Position numbers and translations under genes: made by a program. DNA of 37,819 nt, from positions 1-37,819 of the forward strand of contig CAZXIE010000021.1 in assembly GCA_964640065.1 (NCBI GenBank). The letters are read 5' to 3'. The DNA comes from JAJRXG01 sp964640065 (GTDB lineage: Bacteria; Bacteroidota; Bacteroidia; Chitinophagales; Saprospiraceae). The notes under the pieces are model-generated. The model was not told the origin of the DNA. It saw nothing but the letters and a program-made list of their open reading frames with translations, and ran no database searches. Below, in pieces: positions 1 through 7,658 of this stretch; position 1 is the stretch's first letter, and every line of letters starts with the position of its first letter.

Positions 1-1741
1 GAAGTGCTTGTGTAGGATTATCTTGAAATATGGCCATGATGCCATCTCCTAGATACTGACTTATAAAACCACCTCTGTGTTCTATTATAGGCCCCATACG
101 AGATGCATACTCTTGGACAAAAGCAAAATTATCTGATGGGGTTAACTTCTCACTAAGTGTGGTAAAATTCCTAATATCTGTAAATACAACAGTTACCTCT
201 TTTTCTATTTGATCTCCCAGCTTCACATCGGTTATCTTATCACTGCCGATTGCGTTTATAAAAGCCATCGGAACAAATTTGGACATAGCCTGATTCATAT
301 CTTTTTGATACTCCGTGATCTCTTTTTGTTTCTTGAAGCGCATTCTTACAAAGAACATATATGCCAATCCTAGCCCTGATAGCATTGTAAAGGCATAGAG
401 ATACATCCTTTGTTTTGCCTGCTGATCAGCTTGTTGTTGTTCTAATTCTCGTTGATGCTGTTCATCTTTTAGGCTTTGCTCTATCTCATTCACTTTAAAT
501 TTCGTCTCATGCTCTTTTGTGATATTAATTCTATCCTCATTCAGAATTTGATCTTTGAATTTGATCCATTCCTCGCTGTAAGCATAAGCACTCTTATAAT
601 CTCCTATCTTTTCTGCATTGATTTTTAATTGTTCATATGCATCTCTTATCTGTTCGGTAAAATTTAAATCTACTGCCCGTTGCAGACCATCCTCAAGAAG
701 GTCATATGCGGACGAATAACTTTTTAACTCATTAAGAGATTTGCCCTGATTAACTAATGAAAATGCCTGTTCTCTCTCCACGTCAATAGCTTCAAATAAA
801 TCGAAAGATTCTTTGTAGAATTCAAAAGATTCTTGATGCATATCTGTAAGCACACCATCGGATACTTCTGGATTAATTTTTAGAGTTTTTGCCTCTTCAT
901 AAAGTGTTTCACCTTTGCCGTTCAAAATATAGCCTCGATAATAATTTTCAGCGAAGTCACCATTAACGTACTGTAGGCCTTCTAGAGCTTTGTCGAAATA
1001 TTCGTAAGCACTTTCAAATAATGCATACGACGTATCCTTCACTGCCAAGTCCTTACAACAGAGTCCGGCATTCAAATAAATAGGAGTAAAAAGACTTTTA
1101 ATCTCGTCAACTTGAGCTTCTGGGATTTCATCGAACTTTTCAACAATTTCCTCTATGTAGTCAACATATTCTAGGGCCTTTGCATCATCCTTTTGATCCT
1201 TTGCATCAGCCATCATATTGACTAAAGCATAGACTTTACCTGCATGATCAGATATTGAGTCACTATACATAATGACCTTTTGATAAGTCTCGATTGCGTC
1301 CTCATATCTATTGGCCCTCTGGTATAATAAGGCTAGGTTGTTCAGATTTTGGGCTATCCGGTTTAGATTGTTTTCTTTTTGAAAATACTCTAGTGCCTCA
1401 TTGATATAACCTAGTGCAAGACTATCATTACCAAGGTGTAAGTGGTTACCACCAATATTTTGATTTACGATAGCTATCTGGTCTGCATCTCCGATCTTTT
1501 TGGCAAGAGCCAGTTGTTCTTCAAGAGGTAGCACAGATCCTGCGCGATCGCTCTGCTGAAGTAACCTCGTTAGAGCATTATAATGACTAAACTTGACAGT
1601 ATCAACTGCTTCGCTTTCTATAAGCAGTCGTATACTATCAACTTTGGTCTTCACATCATCATCCAAACTCCATAGACTGTGAGGTGTAATAAACACTACA
1701 AATAGGAGCAAACACGATATGTTGATACAAGTTGGAGGCAT
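1..1741 (-). CDS. TPR-domain adenylate/guanylate cyclase, 3' end cut by window edge
   Basis: Read by hand from the reverse strand; the reading frame is open from an ATG at 1741 to the window edge (580 codons), with a TAA two codons upstream of the ATG. The order is an N-terminal signal-like hydrophobic segment (about residues 5-22), a long helical region with TPR-like spacing (about 50-400), a Gln/Glu-rich coiled segment, one transmembrane helix (about 443-463), and the start of a class III nucleotide cyclase domain from about 505. In the cyclase part I see VVFTDIRNFT, with the first metal-binding Asp, and YLGDGIMAIF, with the second. The family makes cAMP or cGMP from ATP or GTP; the TPR part is probably periplasmic and the catalytic part cytoplasmic. 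The specificity residues lie beyond the window, so adenylate versus guanylate cannot be decided. The architecture is common in Bacteroidota. No operon partner is obvious: the next gene starts its coding 100 bases away. Confidence 0.88.
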   Translation of the reverse strand, partial: MPPTCINISCLLLFVVFITPHSLWSLDDDVKTKVDSIRLLIESEAVDTVKFSHYNALTRLLQQSDRAGSVLPLEEQLALAKKIGDADQIAIVNQNIGGNHLHLGNDSLALGYINEALEYFQKENNLNRIAQNLNNLALLYQRANRYEDAIETYQKVIMYSDSISDHAGKVYALVNMMADAKDQKDDAKALEYVDYIEEIVEKFDEIPEAQVDEIKSLFTPIYLNAGLCCKDLAVKDTSYALFESAYEYFDKALEGLQYVNGDFAENYYRGYILNGKGETLYEEAKTLKINPEVSDGVLTDMHQESFEFYKESFDLFEAIDVEREQAFSLVNQGKSLNELKSYSSAYDLLEDGLQRAVDLNFTEQIRDAYEQLKINAEKIGDYKSAYAYSEEWIKFKDQILNEDRINITKEHETKFKVNEIEQSLKDEQHQRELEQQQADQQAKQRMYLYAFTMLSGLGLAYMFFVRMRFKKQKEITEYQKDMNQAMSKFVPMAFINAIGSDKITDVKLGDQIEKEVTVVFTDIRNFTTLSEKLTPSDNFAFVQEYASRMGPIIEHRGGFISQYLGDGIMAIFQDNPTQAL

Positions 1742-1841
1742 ATGTTAGAATACAGTGTAAAAGTAAGGTAGATCTATTCTTGCCTTATCACCAAAAATAG
1801 GGATTTTTGGATCGTAACATATTGATAATGAGGAGCTCTAA

Positions 1842-2984
1842 TTACCCTAGAAGCGACTCTAATAATGTAGCCATTAGGAGACCAAAGTAATTACCAAGTG
1901 CTAATCCGATTAAGGATATAGCGATACCTCCCGGGATGATAGATCGATTACGAAGTACTTGTGATACTTGTGGTATAAAGACTGGTCCGTAGATAGCTGC
2001 AGTTATGGCGATAACAGCTGTATCCTTCTTAATCCGAAACAACCTACAAAAGATCAACATGAACACTACGGTGATTAGAAAAATGACTCCGACATATCCA
2101 AGATAGTATCCGCCCTCTGCCATCACCTTGCGTAGATCTGACATCATGCCAACCGCTACACCAAAAACTAGCAGTAGATAATCCCCGGCCTCAAAGGATC
2201 CCTGCCAGCTTCTGACTCCCTTATGAAGGGAACAAAAGATGGCTAGGGTTGTAATCGATACGATCACCAAAGTCTCATGTGTGCGACCAAACACAACTTG
2301 GCTGAATCCTATCGAGATCGCTATCAAAGCACTCGCTAGTGCTATCGAGTAGATAATATCGCTAAGCTTTATGAGATCGTGGCGCACGTAAGACTCGCCT
2401 CTGATTTCTATAGGGCCCTTTGGTGATATCCCAAGGAAGTACTCATAGACGCGATGCCCGACTGATAGGATAAATAGTAAGTGGACAGCTCCCCATAGAA
2501 CTTGCGAACTATGCGTAAGTGTGACGATCGTGTCCGGGGCATTAGTGGCCAGAGCGACTGCAAAGAGATTCGGAGTACCTCCTGTATGTATACCTGTCAT
2601 CATGCCAGAAGGGGTCCATATCTCGGGTATGAGATGCTGATAACAGATAGCGCTAAAGACCACCGCTATGATAGTAGCAATAACTGCCGTAGCATACCCA
2701 TAGATCAGGTGCCTAGAGTTTCTGATCCACTTCTTGATATCTGAAGAGAATAATAAAAGAGGCAGCGATAGAAGGATAGCTGGATCTCGTATGATCTTCA
2801 CTGCGGCCTCATCGACTTCCATGATTTGTAGGTTAGCTATAATTATACCGCATGCGAAGCATAAGACGATAGGGCTAAAAAACGCCGCCATTTTGTATCT
2901 CTTAGTGAGAAGTATGGCGATCAGAGGGAAGCCTAATATGATAGCTATTTGAAGAAATGTGTTCACCGATGACATGAAGGACAC
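1842..2984 (-). CDS. DUF819 (YjcL-like) integral membrane protein
   Basis: A 380-residue polytopic membrane protein with about ten hydrophobic segments. It carries a DUF819-like motif, TGIHTGGTPNLFAVALAT, at about residues 131-148. The family is related to sodium/solute carriers in fold and has no established substrate. The reading frame opens with GTG at 2984; an ATG three codons in (2975) is an equally good start and I cannot separate them, because no ribosome binding site is visible. It lies 66 bases downstream of fdhD on the same strand, so co-transcription is possible, but no functional link is known. Confidence 0.8.
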   Translation of the reverse strand: MSFMSSVNTFLQIAIILGFPLIAILLTKRYKMAAFFSPIVLCFACGIIIANLQIMEVDEAAVKIIRDPAILLSLPLLLFSSDIKKWIRNSRHLIYGYATAVIATIIAVVFSAICYQHLIPEIWTPSGMMTGIHTGGTPNLFAVALATNAPDTIVTLTHSSQVLWGAVHLLFILSVGHRVYEYFLGISPKGPIEIRGESYVRHDLIKLSDIIYSIALASALIAISIGFSQVVFGRTHETLVIVSITTLAIFCSLHKGVRSWQGSFEAGDYLLLVFGVAVGMMSDLRKVMAEGGYYLGYVGVIFLITVVFMLIFCRLFRIKKDTAVIAITAAIYGPVFIPQVSQVLRNRSIIPGGIAISLIGLALGNYFGLLMATLLESLLG

Positions 2985-3050
2985 ATATATAAGGGTTTTG
3001 TGATTGGATGAAGTGAAACCTTCTAGAAGACTTTAGCGAGCTGACCTTGA

Positions 3051-3878
3051 TCAGGGCTGAAGAACCCTATGATCTGAGCTATAGATATTACATCCTTTGT
3101 CTGATAGAAACCCAACAAGAGTGATCCCTTCCGCCTCAGCTGTCTCTATGGCTAATGATGAGGCAGGTCCTATCGATAGGAGGATAGGCGCTCCATACAT
3201 AGCAGTCTTTTGAACCAACTCATAACTCGTCCTTCCGCTTACGCAAATGATGTGAGGCTGGATATTTCTTCTGATAGAGGCACCTATCAACTTATCCAAC
3301 GCATTGTGCCGCCCAATGTCTTCTTTGATATCAATCAGCTCGCCTTCCTTAGAAAAAAGAGCTGCTGCGTGAGTCCCTCCAGTTATTGCGAATAACTCTT
3401 GTCGGTCCTTCATCAATTGAGACATTTGCGAAAGCGCATCGATGGATACTGATATAGTCGATGACCATGGGAGCTTGTCGCTTGTATACTGTAAGCTGTT
3501 GAGATCCTTTTTGCCACAGACACCGCAGCTACTACTCACTAGTAAGCGCCGCTTGATATCTGATAGTTCGAATCCGCAGTGAGGAGTTAGTCGAACTTGA
3601 GCGATATGATTAGATATAACTATGGATGCAATCTCATCGATAGACTTGATGATGCCCTCGGTATAAAGAAATCCGGCGATCAACTCTTCGTCATCTCCCG
3701 GTGTCCTCATCGTCACGGCAAGTTGGATGGAGGAAGCTTGGCCTTTAGTTAGCCTTATCTCAAGTGGTTCTTCTAGAACGATATGATCACTGGAAGGTCG
3801 GATCTGACCATTGTTAGACTTCAGAATATTCATGGATTTTACTCCTGCTAACTTCAGCTCTATGTCTTCCTCATTCAT
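3051..3878 (-). CDS. fdhD: FdhD, sulfurtransferase for molybdenum cofactor of formate dehydrogenase-type enzymes
   Basis: The 275-residue length is typical for FdhD. The family passes sulfur from a cysteine desulfurase (IscS) to the Mo-bis-MGD cofactor and is needed for activity of formate dehydrogenase-like enzymes. The key motif is visible: SSSCGVCGKKDL around residue 115-126, with the conserved Cys-x-x-Cys pair that carries the sulfur. FITGGTHAAALF-type and EDIGRHNALDKLIG motifs follow at about 165-195, as in family members. It is divergent from the exported protein and YdeP-type oxidoreductase that start at 3928 and 4394, with only 49 bases between. That placement strongly suggests the oxidoreductase is its client (inference). 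Confidence 0.95.
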   Translation of the reverse strand: MNEEDIELKLAGVKSMNILKSNNGQIRPSSDHIVLEEPLEIRLTKGQASSIQLAVTMRTPGDDEELIAGFLYTEGIIKSIDEIASIVISNHIAQVRLTPHCGFELSDIKRRLLVSSSCGVCGKKDLNSLQYTSDKLPWSSTISVSIDALSQMSQLMKDRQELFAITGGTHAAALFSKEGELIDIKEDIGRHNALDKLIGASIRRNIQPHIICVSGRTSYELVQKTAMYGAPILLSIGPASSLAIETAEAEGITLVGFLSDKGCNIYSSDHRVLQP

Positions 3879-3927
3879 TACAGCATGAATATATAGATGT
3901 ATCTTGACCTATGTAAGATAAAGTGAG

Positions 3928-4401
3928 ATGAGATATATACTTGTGCTACTTATGATGTCGATGTCCGTTTGCCTGAGTGCTCAGGATATGGATAACGACC
4001 AACTCGAAGAAATCCTAGTGGAGCTAAGTGATTCTATCGGTGGACAGTCCGGTGCTTGGCAGATGATGATCGAAGAAACATTCCTGCTCTGCTTCACAGA
4101 TGAAGCTAATAACAGGATGAGGATCATCAGTCCTATCGCGGAGATGAATGACATCACTGACGATCAAGTCGGCGCGGCGATGGAGGCTAATTTTCATAGC
4201 GCTCTTGATGTGAGATATGCCATAAGTGATGGTGTGATGTGGTCCGCATTTATACATCCACTCAAGGAGTTGAGTCCTGCTCAAGTCATAGATGCAGTGA
4301 TCCAAGTCTATAGTGCAGCTATAACCTTTGGAGATACATACGCTAGTACAAATCTGTCATTTCCTAAGGCTGCATCAGCTGATCAACAGCGATATGACTA
4401 A
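3928..4401 (+). CDS. Small exported protein, possibly YbjN/type III chaperone-like fold
   Basis: A 157-residue protein starting with a clear signal peptide (MRYILVLLMMSMSVCLSAQ, cleavage near residue 19-20). The mature part is acidic, about 135 residues, with no cysteine cluster, heme or metal motif. The alternating helix-strand layout, and segments such as MRIISPIAEMNDIT followed by a long helix, resemble the YbjN/TY-chaperone fold, but I only infer this from pattern and length. Its stop overlaps the start of the next gene by 8 bases (ATGACTAA), which implies translational coupling to the molybdopterin oxidoreductase. An accessory role for that enzyme is possible, although this protein is exported and the enzyme has no evident signal peptide. 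Function unknown. Confidence 0.8.
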   Translation: MRYILVLLMMSMSVCLSAQDMDNDQLEEILVELSDSIGGQSGAWQMMIEETFLLCFTDEANNRMRIISPIAEMNDITDDQVGAAMEANFHSALDVRYAISDGVMWSAFIHPLKELSPAQVIDAVIQVYSAAITFGDTYASTNLSFPKAASADQQRYD

Positions 4402-6694
4402 GCCAGACCATATAGCTCATCGATATCCACCTACCTCAGAATATTCCTCCTCTACTGCTAAGAAAGAGTCAGTAGGTTGGCCTGCTATACTATCCTCGCT
4501 CAGACATATGGGGAAGTACATGGACTGGCCGCAAGCCTTGAAAGCATCTCTGAAGATGAACCAAAAGGAGGGATTTGACTGCCCTGGTTGTGCATGGCCA
4601 GATCCTGATGATGATAGGTCGGGTCTTGGAGAATACTGCGAAAACGGTATCAAAGCACTAGCAGAAGAAGCTACTAAGAAGAAGGCGGATCCTGCATTCT
4701 TTGTATCACATAGTATATCTGAGTTATCAAGTTGGGGCGAATATCAGTTAGGTAAGTCAGGCAGGATTACCCATCCGATGTATCTAGCTACAGGTGCTAC
4801 GCATTATACGCCCATATCATGGGAGGATGCTCTTGAGAAGATCGCGACTCATCTGAATGGTCTCGAGGATCCAAATGAAGCCGTTTTTTATACAAGTGGA
4901 AGGACGAGTAATGAGGCGGCCTTTCTTTATGGCACATTTGCGAGAGCATATGGCACGAACAACTTGCCGGATTGCTCCAACATGTGTCATGAGTGCAGCG
5001 GCTATGGCCTAAGTAAAACCCTCGGCATAGGGAAAGGAGCCGTTACCTTGAAAGACTTATATGAAGCCGAGGTCATCATGGTGATCGGCCAAAATCCTGG
5101 TACTAATCACCCTCGTATGTTATCAGCACTCGAGAAGTGTAAAGACAACGGAGGAAAGATCATAGCAGTTAATCCCCTCAAAGAAGCAGGACTCATCAAG
5201 TATACGAATCCCCAGAATCCTAAAAGGATGATGACTGGAGGTGTAGATCTTGCTGATTTGTATCTACAAGTCCTAGTCAATGGTGATATAGCATGCTTAA
5301 AGGCAATCATGCTTTTACTCCTCGAGAAGGAGAAAAAGGTGGGTGGTATCATCGATCATGACTTCATCTCTCATCACACAACAGGATACGCAGACTTTAT
5401 AGCGGATATACAGCAGGCTAACTTAGATGAGTGCGTGGAGCAGTCAGGTATCCCGCTTTCGCAAATACAAGCTGCTGCAGATCTCCTAGCCCACAACGAA
5501 AAGATCATCATCTGCTGGGCCATGGGCATCACCCAACATGCTAACGGCGTACAGAACGTACAAGAGATTGTCAACCTACTGCTACTGAAAGGTGCAATAG
5601 GTAAGCCTGGAGCTGGTCCTTGTCCCGTCAGAGGTCATAGTAATGTACAAGGGGATAGAACCATGGGCATCTGGGAAAAGATGCCTGATGCTTTCCTAGA
5701 TAAGTTAGGTGCATCTTTTGGATTTGACCCTCCTCGAGAACATGGTTATGCTACCGTGCCGGCTATTCAAGCTATGTATGAGAAAAAGGCCAAAGTCTTT
5801 ATAGGCATGGGTGGCAACTTTGTATCGGCAACTCCTGATACTGATTATACTGCGAAGGCCCTTCGGCATTGTGACTTGACAGTCCATGTGAGCACTAAAC
5901 CTAATCGTTCGCATCTCGTCCATGGAAAAGAGGCATTGATACTTCCAACTCTCGGGAGATCAGAGATCGACTTTCAAGAGAGCGGATATCAGTTTGTAAG
6001 TGTCGAGAATAGTATGGGCATCGTGCATAATTCCAAAGGAGTGCTACCACCTAAATCGGAGCATCTTAAAAGCGAAGTGGCGATCATCTGTGCGCTAGCA
6101 GAAGCGACGTTGAAAGATAGATCAGATGTCAACATCGATTGGATGTCACTAAGCAGGGATTATGATCTGATCCGAGATAAGATAGAAGAAATAATAGCTG
6201 GCTTTGATAACTATAACGTTAGAGTTAGAAAAGGAAGAGGATTCTATCTGCCCAATGGAGTAAAAGTTCGAGACTTCAAGACGGCGAGTGGCAAAGCAGA
6301 ATTCACTGTTAATCCACTTCCGGATTTAAACAGGACAGAGGGTGACTTTGTACTTACCACCCTCCGAGCTCATGATCAGTATAATACCACTCTTTACGGC
6401 CATGGTGATAGATACCGAGGTGTGAAAAGTGGGAGAGAAATCATCTTTATGAATCAAGATGATATGAAAGACCGAGGCTTCTCAGCTGGAGAACACATAG
6501 ATGTCTATTCTAATTACGAAGGTGTAGAGCGTAGGGTAGAAGCCTTTGCTGTCGTGCCTTATGATATACCCAGAGGTTGTCTTGGTGCCTACTTTCCAGA
6601 AGCTAATCCACTAGTGCCAGTTCATCTGGTCAATCCAGAGACGCATACACCTGTTAGTAAGAGTGTTGTTGTAAGAGTAAAAAGATCTTTTTAG
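4394..6694 (+). CDS. FdhF/YdeP-family molybdopterin oxidoreductase
   Basis: I choose the ATG at 4394 (766 residues, close to the about 760 of E. coli YdeP), because a longer version opening at 4328 would sit inside the preceding gene. The family is a formate dehydrogenase H relative that binds Mo-bis-MGD. Visible features: GFDCPGCAWPDP near residue 55-66, DCSNMCHECSGYGL at about 195, the nucleotide-binding stretch IMVIGQNPGTNHPRM, PVRGHSNVQGDRTMGIWEKM at about 415-435, and a C-terminal dinucleotide-binding domain with FVLTTLRAHDQYNTTLYG. There is no selenocysteine codon and no N-terminal CxxCxxxC iron-sulfur motif of the classical FdhF type. E. coli YdeP is linked to acid resistance; its true substrate is not settled. 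FdhD is encoded divergently next door and is the expected cofactor sulfurase. No signal peptide is evident, so it is probably cytoplasmic. Confidence 0.92.
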   Translation: MTKPDHIAHRYPPTSEYSSSTAKKESVGWPAILSSLRHMGKYMDWPQALKASLKMNQKEGFDCPGCAWPDPDDDRSGLGEYCENGIKALAEEATKKKADPAFFVSHSISELSSWGEYQLGKSGRITHPMYLATGATHYTPISWEDALEKIATHLNGLEDPNEAVFYTSGRTSNEAAFLYGTFARAYGTNNLPDCSNMCHECSGYGLSKTLGIGKGAVTLKDLYEAEVIMVIGQNPGTNHPRMLSALEKCKDNGGKIIAVNPLKEAGLIKYTNPQNPKRMMTGGVDLADLYLQVLVNGDIACLKAIMLLLLEKEKKVGGIIDHDFISHHTTGYADFIADIQQANLDECVEQSGIPLSQIQAAADLLAHNEKIIICWAMGITQHANGVQNVQEIVNLLLLKGAIGKPGAGPCPVRGHSNVQGDRTMGIWEKMPDAFLDKLGASFGFDPPREHGYATVPAIQAMYEKKAKVFIGMGGNFVSATPDTDYTAKALRHCDLTVHVSTKPNRSHLVHGKEALILPTLGRSEIDFQESGYQFVSVENSMGIVHNSKGVLPPKSEHLKSEVAIICALAEATLKDRSDVNIDWMSLSRDYDLIRDKIEEIIAGFDNYNVRVRKGRGFYLPNGVKVRDFKTASGKAEFTVNPLPDLNRTEGDFVLTTLRAHDQYNTTLYGHGDRYRGVKSGREIIFMNQDDMKDRGFSAGEHIDVYSNYEGVERRVEAFAVVPYDIPRGCLGAYFPEANPLVPVHLVNPETHTPVSKSVVVRVKRSF

Positions 6695-6764
6695 TAATTG
6701 AGTTTAAATAGCCTAAAGAGATTAGTTTAGATTGACCTTTTAGTTTTTACTCTTGATTTTCCTT

Positions 6765-6791
6765 GTCTCTTTGTCATTGATACAAAGAGAC
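6765..6791. repeat. Perfect 10-bp hairpin, Bacteroidota intergenic type
   Basis: Arms GTCTCTTTGT (6765-6774) and ACAAAGAGAC (6782-6791) with a 7-base loop. An A-rich stretch follows (GCAAAAAT). It could serve as terminator for the oxidoreductase gene ending 70 bases upstream, although the usual T-run is missing on the plus strand. A closely similar hairpin lies at 7315-7342. Confidence 0.75.
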
Positions 6792-6900
6792 GCAAAAATC
6801 TAGTCACACTAATGCTCGATTGGTTATTCTCTTAATCTTTTCGTTTACAATAATCCTTCATTCTCTTAATCAACTTCGTGATAAAATCTCTGGCTTTTTT

Positions 6901-7029
6901 CGTCGTGCTTAAAAGTTGCGTAAGTCCGCAATCCAGTAGGTTGCGGTTCACTCACCATGATGCTCTTGCATCATGGTAATGCCTTAGGCATTACTAAACT
7001 CGTTCAAACTACGAGATTTTAAGCCTAGA
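6901..7029. repeat. Multi-branched inverted-repeat element
   Basis: An outer stem GCTTAAAA (6907-6914) with TTTTAAGC (7017-7024), extendable across a bulge by CGTC (6901-6904) with GACG (about 7026-7030), encloses four hairpins. They are TTGCG/CGCAA (6916-6920/6927-6931), a 10-bp stem ACCATGATGC/GCATCATGGT (6954-6963/6968-6977), a 9-bp stem with one-base loop GTAATGCCT/AGGCATTAC (6976-6984/6986-6994), and CTCGT/ACGAG (6999-7003/7011-7015). The closed, cloverleaf-like layout suggests either a palindromic cluster mobilised by a REP-type transposase elsewhere in the genome, or a structured RNA. Confidence 0.65.
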
Positions 7030-7314
7030 CGAGCAGTACTGAGATATTATAGTCTAATAGACTCTTTTAATATTATCAACAGTGTTGTCAGAATCTTGAG
7101 TGATAAAAACATCCCCGGCTAACATGTTTTTAAAATTTATTTTTAATCATGCTTTGCATGACTCTGTTGTGGTCTGATTCGCCCTAGGAGATCGGCCATG
7201 TGAGATTGGCTTGCGGGAGGGATGGACGATCCAATGAGGAAACCAGGAGTCTGCATCAATAAGACAAACGATTAAGCATTAGAAAAGCGAATATTAGCAC
7301 GACAAGATTTTTGA

Positions 7315-7342
7315 GTTCTTTTGTATCGACTGACAAAAGAAC
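7315..7342. repeat. Perfect 10-bp hairpin similar to the one at 6765
   Basis: Arms GTTCTTTTGT (7315-7324) and ACAAAAGAAC (7333-7342) with an 8-base loop, followed by AAAAAG. It shares stem plan and A-rich 3' flank with 6765-6791, in the same orientation and about 550 bases apart. The pair may bound a decayed element (inference). Confidence 0.7.
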
Positions 7343-7607
7343 AAAAAGAGCATGTAGGGAGACTCGTAGACCAACGTGATAGTTGCCTAGTATGAAGAAG
7401 TCTGTCAACTTAAGCCTCTTGATTCTAATCTGATTCAAAAGATAGGATAAGCAAGCTCAAGAGCACGAAGAGAGGCTAAGATACCAAAGCGACTGTTACC
7501 AATAATGAAGAAGCCCTGCAGTCTATACTGGCATCTTAATTCAGATTATAATCATCTGACAAGACTTGTAGATAGAGATTAAAATTCATAAGTTTTTAAA
7601 AACAAAA

Positions 7608-7637
7608 AAAGCCTGATGATTTTATTCATCAGGCTTT
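7608..7637 (-). terminator. Intrinsic terminator of the OmpA/repeat-protein operon
   Basis: A 12-bp perfect stem, AAAGCCTGATGA (7608-7619) and TCATCAGGCTTT (7626-7637), with a 6-base loop. On the minus strand the stem is followed by a run of T (complement of the A-run 7604-7610). It lies 21 bases past the stop of the 7659-9110 gene and gives the downstream end of the three-gene operon. Confidence 0.9.
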
Positions 7638-7658
7638 TACTATAATCGATAAGGAATA

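Larger units (their letters stand above)
6695..7607. other. Gene-free region of about 910 bases rich in inverted repeats
   Basis: No frame here has convincing coding character; the longest reading frame (7256-7438, minus) is 60 codons, unlike any family I know, and crosses a hairpin. The region instead holds at least six perfect or near-perfect inverted repeats (listed separately): 6765-6791, 6916-6931, 6954-6977, 6976-6994, 6999-7015, 7148-7160 and 7315-7342. It separates the plus-strand oxidoreductase from the terminator of the minus-strand operon that ends at 7659. It could be decayed mobile-element or REP-like sequence, or a structured RNA. I see no tRNA, transposase or integrase remnant. 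Confidence 0.7.

Noticed and set aside
4328..4393. Extended N-terminus for the oxidoreductase starting at 4328
   Set aside because: It would sit inside the preceding gene and adds 22 residues with no family counterpart; the ATG at 4394 gives the usual length.
6841..6853. 13-base match TCGTTTACAATAA also at 11768-11780
   Set aside because: A 13-mer repeated once in 38 kb is expected by chance; positions relative to genes differ.
7256..7438. 60-codon minus-strand frame in the hairpin-rich region
   Set aside because: It reads through a perfect palindrome and has no family resemblance; probably a chance frame over a repeat.
6695..7607. Possible tRNA, group II intron or retron RNA
   Set aside because: No acceptor/anticodon arms, no intron-type domain V, and no reverse transcriptase in the window.
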